From assembly GCA_003991915.1 (NCBI GenBank), contig RQTK01000895.1, positions 23,455-87,454 of the forward strand: a stretch of DNA of 64,000 bases. Reading direction: 5' to 3'. Position 1 is the first letter of the stretch; each line of letters begins with the position of its first letter. The translations under genes were made by a program, and so were the position numbers. Shown one piece after another: positions 46,456-56,849 of this stretch. This DNA comes from Elysia chlorotica. Taxonomy: Eukaryota > Mollusca > Gastropoda > Plakobranchidae. The notes beneath the pieces are model-generated. The model did not search any database, was not told the origin of the DNA, and worked only from the letters and a program-made list of their open reading frames with translations.

Positions 46456-47515
46456 CGATGAAGCTCCTGTCAGAGGGCTTTACACAGGCCATATCCTTTT
46501 ATGTTATCACAGTAAATGTCCATCGACAATGAAGCTGCTGTCAGCCATTTTTGTTGTTTTTTGTTATTGTCATGTGACTAAAACCATGTGACTTTCTGCC
46601 TCCCCGAATGTTTTGTTCCTTTTTACTCAGCCAATTAGCACACATTATGTCATACGTCTATGTGACGACATGGTACGTAAAAAATGCGTTAATTTTTTAA
46701 AGTTTCCAACGGATTGTTTTTCCGTTTGACTTAGCCAAGCAGCACCCGTTATGTCATTATAGATATTAGTGACGTCACGGTAAGTTAGTAATGGGCTAAT
46801 TTTTCAAAGTTTCTGTCAATTCTGCCAGCCAAGTATGACGGACGTGTCTAAGAGAAGTGGTAGTGTTATTATAGAAGTTGTACTTGGAATAATTACAAGT
46901 TCATTCATAAGTATTTTAATGATAATGAGGATTTTCTTAATTTATTTAGGCAGCACAGTGCTCTTGCCTCTAAAGTTTGTGTCCCAAGTGTAGTTTGCAA
47001 GCAGTGTGTTTTTAGTAAGGAAAACCATACTTTGCGGTGTCGTGCTAGTTGTACAGTATAGAAGTCTAAGACAACAGGTGCATGTCTACAGTTTCTGAGA
47101 GGACATAGCATTTTTAGAAAGGCAGAGAGTAGTGTTTTGGGAATAAGTTTAATTTATTTATAACTATTTTATACATTGTCATCGGACCATTCTCTTCCAA
47201 CTATATGTCTAGGTTTGTCACCTGATACCTCCGTTGATTGGCGTTCTTTTTGTTCTGAGCTACGCTACTATTAGTGACTGGGTGACTCTAGATCCCTATA
47301 TCTTTATAAAAACTTTTTCTCTTTAGAAAGTTGAATACAATTTTCTATGTTCTAAACTTTTAATTACCAGTATTGTGAAAGAGCAAACAAATTTATTTCT
47401 GTGCAATACATCTAGAAATAGTTGTTTTTTAGCAGTGATAACATTTTTGGTGTAAGGCAGAATTTTCTCTTTAGACTCTGTCACAACAGGTTTCCAGAAC
47501 TTTGGAATAAACATA
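46456..47515. other. Upstream region of the ZNHIT6-like gene
   Basis: Probably includes its promoter and 5' UTR, but no TATA box or initiator could be singled out. 46840-47160 has protein-like plus-strand frames with several Cys, broken by stops, perhaps a transposase remnant. Confidence 0.3.
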
Positions 47516-47751
47516 ATGGCTGATCAAGAAGCTTCATGCACATTCAAGAGGCATGATAATTCCTTACATGGGGCCTGCATAGACTTACGTGAAGCTGTGT
47601 GTGCGGAATCAAATGGGCAAACTGGAGACATCGGGATTGAGAGAATCCAGGAAAAGTCACAACATGACACAACCGGAGCTACAGAGACAGATGAAGAAAG
47701 TGTTAAAGTCACTGGGGTTTCCACAGATGAAAAAGCTGCAGACTGTATAAA
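47516..47751 (+). CDS. ZNHIT6: ZNHIT6 exon 1 (start codon, acidic N-terminus)
   Basis: ATG in context ataATGg. The donor is ataaa|gtatgt, two bases into a Lys codon. Confidence 0.85.
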
Positions 47752-50700
47752 GTATGTTGTATTTATGGTTTCTTTTTCTTCTAATCTTAAGAGAGAGTTT
47801 ACAATATAATTTACAATGACCAACATGTTGAATCATTTAAATTAGGTTTGTTTTGTACCTAATGTCAATGTAATCTTTACACGTTTAGAATTTTGAAAAA
47901 TGTTGTTCCCTCTCACCTTTTACTTACACAAAATTGATGAAAGATGAAAAACATTTTCTGTACCTAATTTATTATAATTATGGTTTCTAAAATTTCATAT
48001 ATTTTTTTCTGTTTATTTCAGGGTGGAAAACATATGTGAGGTTTGCTGTAATGTATCAGCAAAATACAGATGTCCAAGGTGTGAAACAAGATCGTGTTCT
48101 TTGCCTTGCGTTAAACAGCATAAGATCACCTCTGGTTGCTCAGGGGAGCGTGACAAGACAGCCTTTGTGGACATATCATGTTACAGCGACAAGGATTTGT
48201 TGAACGGTTCGTGCACTCTCCCTTATGATTGGACTTATTATTACTTAGGACTGCTGTTTGGTTATAACGACATGGCCTCTTTATTTCTTCCTGCCAGTTT
48301 AGCTGCTTGTGAACTCACTGAAGACAACTGAAGTCCAGTCTTGGAATGACGCAGTACATGTATGAATACAGTGTGCCTTATCCCTCTTAGTAGCTCCTCA
48401 CTGTATTTTGGTTCTAAGTTAAGATTGGTTAATTTTTGTATATATAATATTTTATGCATGTTTTCTTACTGATATTTCACAGACTACAGATTTCTAGAGG
48501 ATGCAGAGAGAAGACTCTTCAGCAACCATTCAGCCCCAGTTAACCGTGGCAGGCAAAGTGTTCGTTTTACACCGTACCATATAAACAAAAGGGTATGTCA
48601 TCAAGCTATTGTCTTAGATTTATCAATTTCTGTTTTTATTACAGTAAACATCACTTGACTTAAAATCATGTGAGGATTTGGATATCCAAGTTCAGATTAT
48701 TTAGAATGGGCTGTTTATTAAAAATTAAGACTTGCAATTGCTTAAATGAAAAGTAAATGATGCGAGTTGATATTTTCTATTTTGTTCAAAGGCAAAACTT
48801 ATTGGATGAATCTAAATATATGTACTGATACAATTCTCTTTATTCTATTTTTATCTTTTTCAGTGTAAGTTTTTGATGAATGCTGCCTATAAGCGTGGGA
48901 TAAATTTGAGCTTTGTCCATCCTGGCCTTTCTAGAAACAGAATCAACACCAGCTTCTACACTATTAGGTACCAATTACCTAGAGAAAGTATTACTTATTC
49001 TTGTCTCAATGAATTAAACTTCTAAAAATAATCAAATAAGGAGTAGGATTTTTTTTTCTATTATAAAAGGCTTAATTTTAAATCACCCTCTGATAAACCA
49101 TAGCACAAATTATTGTGTTTGCAAAGTTTAAAAAGATTGAATCATCAAAAATCATTTCGATAGTGCAATGACCAGCGAAGATTAATAAACTGACAATGAG
49201 TCTTATGTGAAGACAATCTATGTAAATGGTTTGATTTCAAGTGTCACTTTGAAGTGGACAGGTCTGAGATAAATAGTTAAACTATGACTTTCAGATTTGT
49301 TAGTGCCTACCCAATCCCCTTAGACTGTATCATGAAGACAGCCCAATAAATCATTGAACATAAACTTTTGCTTCCATAATTAACAGACACATGAAAACCT
49401 TTTTTTTTCCTCCACGATTTTATTCTTTAGTGATGACAAGATAGAGTGGCATGTGGATTGGCTGTTTTCAAGTACAGCTACACTTGTAAAAGATGAAAAG
49501 TAAGTGATGGAGTTTTTTTTCCTTTTAGAGATACATATTTGTTGTGTAAATTAGGAAACTTCAACAACCATTTTGTCTAGTAGATCAAGTTTTGCAGAAA
49601 TCGTTTAGAGCAGACAGCTGTACAGTTCACATCTCTTTGATTTTCCAGTCGCTAGATTTATAGGTCCAGGATTTCACGAGACAAAATCTTTTGCGGAAGA
49701 AATTTCTTTGACTAACACCCGATGTCTCTTCCCCCTAGTCCCACTGCACAAACTGATGTGTGTACAGCTCTGGGCAGTTTTTGATAAAGTTCTTCGGGCA
49801 AGGCTATGCTTAAAAGAAAATAAATTGATTTGGCAAGTTAAAAAAAACTTAAGTCTGCAACCATTGGATTGTAGGTTGTGTACTCTTAGACCAGTGCAAC
49901 TGTGAAGGTGATGGGAGAGAGAGAGAGAGACACAGAGAGAAATATAGAAAAGGGAGGTCGCAGAGAGAGAAAGGGAGGAAAAGGAGGTGGCGCTAACGTG
50001 TGAAAAAGAAGAGAGAGTGAGAGACACAGAGAGAGGGAGATAGAGAGAGAGAACAAACGACTTTAAAAAGTTTAACAAGGAATCGCATCAAGGCACCTCA
50101 AGTGAATGGTCAACTCCTACTTTTGGTCAGTGCAATAAACATGATTATTAGTCTAGATCAGCCAGATTTTCACACCTGCATGTCCAACTCTTTGAGTTCC
50201 CTGCCCATAGACTAAAAAGTGTGGGGAGTTGAAATAAGGAAAGTAAGTGATGGAGTTTTTTTTCCTTTTAGAGATACATATTTGTTGTGTAAATTAGGAA
50301 ACTTCAACAACCATTTTGTCTTGTAGATCAAGTTTTGCAGAAATCATTCAAGAAGAAGGAAAAGACATTTTAGAGAAAGAGGGAGGGAGACAAACATCAA
50401 AAGGACACTAAGGTTGAGGAAAGGAGATCTGAAAGCCAAGCGAGAGAAAAAGATTCGAAGAGTGAAAGAAAGCTGGGAGGGAGACAAAAAAAAAAAAAAA
50501 AAAAAAAATTGGGGAGAGAAGAGAAAAAAAGAAGCAGAGAGAGACAATGAGAAAGGATAGAAATAAGAGAAGTAGAAAGTCAATGGATGGAGAGAAGATA
50601 AACAGAGAGGGGAGAGAAGAGGAAAAGAGGGACAGACAGTGTGATGATTTAGAAATGAGATTATTGCCTCACCACTGTTGTATGTGTGAGTTTTTTGCCT

Positions 50701-53700
50701 GTTTAAAATCTGGTGGCACAAAGTCACCCCTGACGTAAAGGTGCAATTGTGAAACACAACATACAGATAGGGTACTCACAACCACTCAAGTGACGACAAT
50801 GAATGTAAATGGCATTCATGATATGTAGTGATTGCTCTTTAATCTTCCAAGATGTTCTCAAATGGATTAATTTTTCCGAAGAATGGAAGGAATCCAGGCG
50901 TGACTGTCACAATAAATGTATCAACAATTCTGTTTGATTAGCAATTATCTGTGAATATAAAAGCAAAGTTTTTGTTTGGTTCTATTAAACTGTTACAAAT
51001 CTGACAAACTGAAATACAGTGGTCTCAGCCTAAGAATCCGCCCCGCGGGAGACAAGAAGAGCAGGTTTTTAAAAGGACAGGTTCTTACGTTTATTTGGAA
51101 AAAGATGTTACTGTGTAAATGTGAAGTAACCCCATGGCTTTATGATGTTTATCTCACTTGTTTGTGGTAACAAACACCTTGCGTGATTGTTCAAGTCTCA
51201 CCTACTCTTCACTTTTTTTTTTTCAGTGATTAAACGCCTAGTCTTTTGCAACTTTAACAATTGTGCCCACCTATGATTCTCAGTTTAGAGCAGACAGCTG
51301 TACAGTTCACATCTCTTTGATTTTCCAGTCGCTAGATTTATAGGTCCAGGATTTCACGAGACAAAATCTTTTGCGGAAGAAATTTCTTTGACTAACACCC
51401 GATGTCTCTTCCCCCTAGTCCCACTGCACAAACTGATGTGTGTACAGCTCTGGGCAGTTTTTGATAAAGTTCTTCGGGCAAGGCTATGCTTAAAAGAAAA
51501 TAAATTGATTTGGCAAGTTAAAAAAAACTTAAGTCTGCAACCATTGGATTGTAGGTTGTGTACTCTTAGACCAGTGCAACTGTGAAGGTGATGGGAGAGA
51601 GAGAGAGAGACACAGAGAGAAATATAGAAAAGGGAGGTCGCAGAGAGAGAAAGGGAGGAAAAGGAGGTGGCGCTAAAGTGTGAAAAAGAAGAGAGAGTGA
51701 GAGACACAGAGAGAGGGAGATAGAGAGAGAGAACAAACGACTTTAAAAAGTTTAACAAGGAATCGCATCAAGGCACCTCAAGTGAATGGTCAACTCCTAC
51801 TTTTGGTCAGTGCAATAAACATGATTATTAGTCTAGATCAGCCAGATTTTCACACCTGCATGTCCAACTCTTTGAGTTCCCTGCCCATAGACTAAAAAGT
51901 GTGGGGAGTTGAAATAAGGGAAGGGAAGATGTTTGATTTCGGCCAGGTGGATTACCGCATTTCAAAAAATTGCTGGCGATGAACAGGGTTTTTGTCTGAT
52001 TTTGGTAGCATCAAAGACTGCCTGCGGTTGCGTTGAGCAGATGGTTGCCAGGGACACTAACAAAATATAAGAAAAATGCAAGGGAGTCGGTGAAAAGTGG
52101 TCCCCACTGGAGGTGGTCGACAGGGCAGGTTCGACTATCTATATATTTAGACTATATATATTATGTTTTTCCCTAGTCTTAAAAACTAAGGGGTTCTTAT
52201 AATAATTTATTCTATTAGAGGTGAAGTTAGAGGATAACATTTAGCAATTTCACAATAAAATTTGTATACGCTACTCTTTTATGGTTTTTATTTTCAGGGT
52301 TGCCGAGACTCAGATTCTCATTGATCAAGTCCGCAAGTTTACCAACTTTACCGAGTATCCCCACCTGAGGAAAAGCCTTGAGGAGTACCGAGGAGATCGC
52401 CTTGACTCGTGTCAGTTCCTGCTCAAAGTGGAGGGGCTGCCCGCAAACAGAACCAGGTGTGTGGACTCTATTCAAAGTCAGTTGTTGTTTTTCAGTTGAC
52501 GTGATTACAGTCTGGTTCCAAATTATTGAACTGGGTGTGAAGTATCGTTGGAAAATCAGCTATTTTAGTAGGTAACCTACAGATGAGATTGCATGGTTGT
52601 TCTTTTTTTCTAGAAATCTTTTTATAGGATTCTGTGGGGAAAGTAAAGTTTGTAAAGAGACTTCACAATATACAGTCAAACCTGCCCATGGCGACCTTTG
52701 TGTGGTCATAGATGAAAAAAAAGGTCATCTTGGGCTATAAAGCTCAACTGTGTTCTTGCATGATTTTCCTTCTGCCGGCAAGTACCGGGGTTACTAAAAA
52801 ATCTTCCCCTTTTGGGAATGCCAACTTGAGCCCATTTCAATAGACAAAACTGAAAAGAATTAGATCTATACTGTTACTACACATAATATTCAATTGTAAT
52901 CACTCAACATTTCAGTATCACATAGCCGTCCACAGGCCTATTGGATTAGAGTGATTAGGATCTGCCAAATCTGTATCTGATCTAGATCTACCTTTATGTC
53001 TGCATTTAGTGGTGGCAATCAACACTGCTCTTCTACATTTACATTTATACTTCTTATTAGATTTTATTTCTTCTTCTTCTTTGCGTTCACTCAAATGGAC
53101 AGCCCAGTCTCTGACATGAATGTTGCTGTGCTCCGTAGATCCTCCAGGCTTCCATACAGCTTCTGTGCCATTGGTGTGTCCTGTGGCCACATCAGGTTTC
53201 TTATGTTTTCATACATGGGGCAGTGTTGTAGGACATGGACGACTGTTTGACCTCCAGTTTGGCATGTGCACTGGTCTGATGTTAGGCGATGTCTATTTTT
53301 TCCTGGTTCAGTCTTTCAGTGAGTGCCAGTTTTTTGTTGTAAATGCCCTCAGCATTCCACTGCAATATGTTGAGGTGTCTTGGATCCTCTGGTGTGGTAG
53401 TTTGGCCAGTCACTTTTGCCCTCCGCTTCCGACACCTGGCTCGCCATAACGGAGCGGGGTGACCACCGGTAGATTGGGGTGGGCCCCTACGAAGGCCCGG
53501 CACTCTGCCTGCCCGGCGGGACTCCACGGCCAGAGCACCATCACATGTTGAGGTGAGATTGTCCATTCATGAGTGGAAAGCGTTACATGGCCGTTATGCG
53601 CCGGTGGCCCCATGTATCCGTCTTCGGCATTGGGTTTTTTTTTTTAAGAGTTAATTAAACATTTGCTATTGTATTAATTATTAAACTCAATTAATCTTCT

Positions 53701-56224
53701 TCATCATGCGTAAAATTCATAGGACTGTGCTTGTGTGGTTAACTGTTTTTAATACAGTACTGTTTCTTGTTCATGTTTGCCAAGCATTGACTCAACTCCA
53801 AGTGTTTTATAGTAAAGTATGGCTGAACTGTTGGGCCTTCGTTTTTCGCCCGACGTACTTAAACCTAGCATAACTTTACCTAAAGATATTAAACCTAGAA
53901 AGAGAGGCAAAAAGTAGGTGTTCAGTTCAGGAACAAAAAGAGACGTTTTAAACCTTTTGCTAATGTTTGTGTCACAACAAAGCAAAAAAACCCCAACAAA
54001 ACAACGATAATAGTGCACACAAATGAGCACCATTTGCAGGAGATATTTTAATGAATTATGGAAAAATGAATATACAGACGTTAGATTTTCTAAATTTTTG
54101 TGCATTGAATGTTTTATGCAAATAAACAATACAGGCACATACAGGGCAGGGCTGGATCTGTTAGAAGAGCAAGGTACAGAGAACAACCATCAAATGATTT
54201 CAGCAATGGAAGAAAGTAGAGCCCATGCACAAATGATCTGCAAAACTACACCATATATAAACAACTCAGTTACTCCTATGTCTTGCTCTATTGCATTGAA
54301 GTGCCGTTTAATTATTTACGTGGTATATATGTCTCTCTGATTATTTACAAGAATGATGTTTATTGAAAACCTCTTATCAAGTTTCACTGCCTGAATAAAT
54401 CATTATGTAACAAGAGAAAAGATTGAAGTGTAGGCCTACTTTTATTTTATAATGAAAAGAAATAATGGATTTAAAATGTGTAAATGTTTATTGTGGCCAT
54501 TTAACATCTCAGACTCCATTTATACCATGTGGATGTGGCTGAGTGAGAAAGATCCGAATCTTATCCAACACTTGGATTGTCCCACAGATACTTTGCCTTG
54601 AAGCCGAAGGAGACGCTGGCAGAGAACCTGAAAGGGCTGTGTTTGATCGAGTACCCCACTGTTGTCGTGGTGCCCTCGTCTGACCAGCAAGCTCAGGACA
54701 ACTATCCACGTCTATGCAAAGGTAGTGGAATCTTAATGTATCGGTTCTAGCCATCAAACATCAAATTTTAAAATTCATTTGTGTTCAGATTAAAATAATT
54801 TTTTTTTTTTAAAGCAGTTGCTAAATTCTATATATATGCTAAGATTACTTTTGGTTATGGAAGAAAAAAATTTGAAAAAAGGTTGAGTTTTCTACTTGAA
54901 GTGAAAGCCGTTGGCAGAGCGGTAGAGCACACTGATCTTTGCGAAGGGGTGCTGAGTAGAAGGTGTGGGTTCAATCACCGACCATGACATCATTAAAAAT
55001 ATGTCTTTTTCTATTTGTCTTATCTGTAAGTCTCAATCTAGATCTAGGCTTGTGACTGCCCCTTTTAAACTACTGAAAGGAAGAAATATTAAAAATAAAT
55101 GATCTAGTTTGTTAGATCCGAGGATCATCAGGTGACACAAATATCGAGTGGCGGTGAAGGTTTATCAAACAGGCATGAAAGAAGAAACTGATTTTGAGGA
55201 AGGATTAGAACAGAAATTATACTGCTTTGAGGCAACATGTAAAGATAATGAAGACTTTTTTTTTTAAATAGAAATTTGTATTTGGTTACGTCAGATTAGA
55301 TGCATAATTATATCAGCTGAGAATTGACTGGTGCTGTCTGCACTTTTAATAAAAGTGATAAAATTGTCGTCAAAGTTTCTAAATCTTTAAACACAGAAAC
55401 TTTGCTTTATATTTTTTTAGTTTGACTATGGTGATACCAAGAACCTTGGATTTTGTGTACATAAAACTCAGAGGTTTAAGCTACACCAGTAACAGTGGAG
55501 ATAGAACTGCGTGTAGTCAATTCTCTGAATGCATCAATGCTACAAGTAATATCACTATCGTTTACGCCTAAATGGTCTCTATCCAGCTACAAATGACACT
55601 ACAGTGATGTCAAATTCCTGAAATTTACTGATTTTCATTTTTTTTTTTAAATAAAAGTTGTCAAGCCAGAGCTCAGACAAGGTTTGTGGATGGGTTATGA
55701 TTTGAATCCAATTTGCCATGCAACTTTAGACAACAGTTGCCAGTAAAGTACATTGTAGTAATGATCCTGTTGGATATGAACTAGCCATGAAACCTCACGA
55801 AATGGACATTGTCTTATGTTTCCCAGAGTACATTGTAGTAATGAACCTGTTGGCATGATATGAACTAGCCATGAAACCTCATGAAAAAGGACATTGTCTT
55901 ATGTTTCCCAGAGGACATTGTAGTAATGATCCTGTTGGCATGATACGAACTAGCCGTAAAACCTCATGAAAAAGGACATTGTCTTATGTTTCCCAGAGTA
56001 CATTGTAGTAATGAACCTGTTGGCATGATAAGAACTAGCCATAAAACCTCATGAAAATGGACATTGTCTTATGTTTCCCAGAGGACATGGTAGAGATGGA
56101 CCGTGGGTCTGCGCAGCACATGGTCAAGTTCCACCCAGAGCTGATCCCCCTGAACTACGCGGAGCAAGAAATCCTCAACATCAATTCTTCTCTCTATGTC
56201 GGAGCTCAAGGAGAGGGCAAATAA
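47516..56224 (+). CDS. ZNHIT6: ZNHIT6/BCD1, box C/D snoRNP assembly factor (eight exons)
   Basis: Exons are 47516-47751, 48022-48206, 48483-48592, 48864-48967, 49431-49499, 52298-52456, 54588-54721 and 56082-56224. All are in phase and give 379 residues. The N-terminal ~80 residues are acidic and poorly structured. Residues 84-118 are a zf-HIT domain with all eight ligands (C84, C87, C96, C99, C104, C108, H112, C118). DYRFLEDAERRL directly after it and the later DDKIEWHVDWLF, GLPANR and EYPTVVVV segments match the BCD1/ZNHIT6 plan. In yeast and humans this protein works with NUFIP1 and the R2TP/HSP90 system to assemble box C/D snoRNPs in the nucleus. It is shorter than human ZNHIT6 (about 470 residues), chiefly in the acidic N-terminus. 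The ATG at 47516 begins the only long frame that joins exon 2. Repeats in introns 5 and 7 are described separately. Confidence 0.92.
48022..48206 (+). CDS. ZNHIT6: ZNHIT6 exon 2 (zf-HIT)
   Basis: Acceptor tatttcag|ggtgg; the donor gaacg|gttcgt is a GT but weak. Holds the whole zinc domain and DKTAFVDISCYSDKDLLN. Confidence 0.93.
48483..48592 (+). CDS. ZNHIT6: ZNHIT6 exon 3
   Basis: Acceptor atttcacag|actac, donor aaagg|gtatgt. Encodes YRFLEDAERRLFSNHSAP and a basic end. Confidence 0.92.
48864..48967 (+). CDS. ZNHIT6: ZNHIT6 exon 4
   Basis: Acceptor cttttttcag|tgtaag, donor attag|gtacca. Encodes CKFLMNAAYKRGINLSFVHP. Confidence 0.9.
49431..49499 (+). CDS. ZNHIT6: ZNHIT6 exon 5
   Basis: Short 69-base exon between tattctttag and gtaagt. 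Encodes DDKIEWHVDWLFSSTATLV. Its donor lies at the start of a duplicated block (49497-49602). Confidence 0.9.
49497..51919. repeat. Duplicated block A-B-A'-C-B' in ZNHIT6 intron 5
   Basis: A (49497-49602) recurs as A' (50240-50345) with about one mismatch. B (49603-50239) recurs as B' (51283-51919), offset exactly 1680 bases, with one mismatch seen (49997 c, 51677 a). C (50346-51282) is single copy and has a long A run and GA-rich DNA. The A copies carry the exon-5 splice donor sequence (aaagtaagtg). The open frames in B are repeat by-products. Confidence 0.92.
52298..52456 (+). CDS. ZNHIT6: ZNHIT6 exon 6
   Basis: Acceptor attttcag|ggttgc, donor accag|gtgtgt. Encodes VAETQILIDQVRKF, then HLRKSLEEYRGD and LKVEGLPANR. 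Confidence 0.92.
52910..53640 (-). mobile_element. LINE fragment with the ORF2 start, in ZNHIT6 intron 6
   Basis: The minus-strand frame at 53566-53282 ends in HLNILQWNAEGIYNKKLALT and ERLNQEKIDIA. This is the typical opening of an endonuclease domain of a non-LTR ORF2 (Asn next to the first strand). It runs into degraded sequence towards 52910. The right side is GC-rich, as LINE ORF1 or 5' regions often are. Truncated and not functional. Confidence 0.7.
53641..54587. other. Rest of ZNHIT6 intron 6
   Basis: AT-rich, with no exon or named repeat that I can support. Confidence 0.5.
54588..54721 (+). CDS. ZNHIT6: ZNHIT6 exon 7
   Basis: Acceptor cccacag|atactttg, donor caaag|gtagtg. Encodes YFALKPKETLAENLKGL and LIEYPTVVVVPSSD. 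Confidence 0.92.
54903..55070 (+). mobile_element. tRNA-Ser/Leu-like SINE (family B) in ZNHIT6 intron 7
   Basis: Head ccgttggcagagcggtagag, B-box-like gggttcaatcac, and the body 'gtctttttctatttgtctta' then 'tctagatctaggcttgtg'. Same order as the minus-strand copies at 44200 and 46272, more diverged. Confidence 0.65.
55071..55747. other. Middle of ZNHIT6 intron 7
   Basis: AT-rich, without a recognised element. Confidence 0.5.
55748..56081 (+). repeat. 85-bp minisatellite (four units) that repeats the exon-8 splice acceptor
   Basis: Units start at 55748, 55828, 55913 and 55998; periods are 80, 85 and 85. Each ends in 'gtcttatgtttcccag' followed by ag(g/t)acat(t/g)gta, so AG acceptor copies stand at 55826, 55911, 55996 and the real one at 56081. 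The repeat unit therefore includes the intron-exon junction. Confidence 0.92.
56082..56224 (+). CDS. ZNHIT6: ZNHIT6 exon 8 (C-terminus)
   Basis: Acceptor gtttcccag|aggaca. Encodes EDMVEMDRGSAQHMVKFHPE to GAQGEGK and stops at TAA 56222-56224. Confidence 0.9.
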
Positions 56225-56296
56225 GATTGGGCTGCACATGTTAAAGGGAAATCATTCTTTTTTTTAATTGTTACATCCTCTACCAGTCTCATGTCA

Positions 56297-56336
56297 AATA
56301 AAAGTGGAATTGTTGGTAGAGTGTAATAGAAATAAA
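56297..56336 (+). promoter_or_regulatory. Two candidate poly(A) signals for ZNHIT6
   Basis: AATAAA at 56297-56302 and 56331-56336, 73-112 bases past the stop on the coding strand. Confidence 0.65.
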
Positions 56337-56727
56337 GTTGTCTTTGTTCTTATAGTTCTTGATGGAATAGAATGATTTTCTATTTCGGCTCATAAACATG
56401 CTCTCTATACTTCTTTTCTTTAAAAGATACATTTTTGGGGGGGTTCAAGTATGCTTATGTTGTCCTATGTAATAAATTACATGTTTTGAAAACAAATTTG
56501 TGATACATGTATTAAGACATGTGATATATTAAGGGGATGAGAGGCAGCTTTTCTTAGAGAGTTGATCATTGTTGATTTTCATAAATACGAAAAATGACCA
56601 ATACTGTTTATTTGCTTCTTTTGCAAAAATGTGTCCTGTGTAAAAAATAATTTTGAAATAAATTAAGACAAAAAGGCTTATATTGTGAATCATTATCTGT
56701 TTATAAATAAAAATAAATTTGGTTTGG

Positions 56728-56730
<3 letters not shown>

Positions 56731-56775
<45 letters not shown>
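56731..56775. repeat. (TC)n microsatellite
   Basis: CT dinucleotide run followed by degenerate CT-rich sequence to about 56850. Confidence 0.95.
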
Positions 56776-56776
<1 letters not shown>

Positions 56777-56849
56777 CTTTCTTTCTCTCTCTCTGGCTTC
56801 TCATCCCTCTTTCTCTACTCTCTCAATCTCCCTCTCCTTCTCTTTTGAT

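Noticed and set aside
49674..50078. 134-codon minus-strand frame, repeated at 51354-51758
   Set aside because: Its existence follows from the duplication and GA-rich DNA; Ser/Leu-rich low complexity inside an intron.
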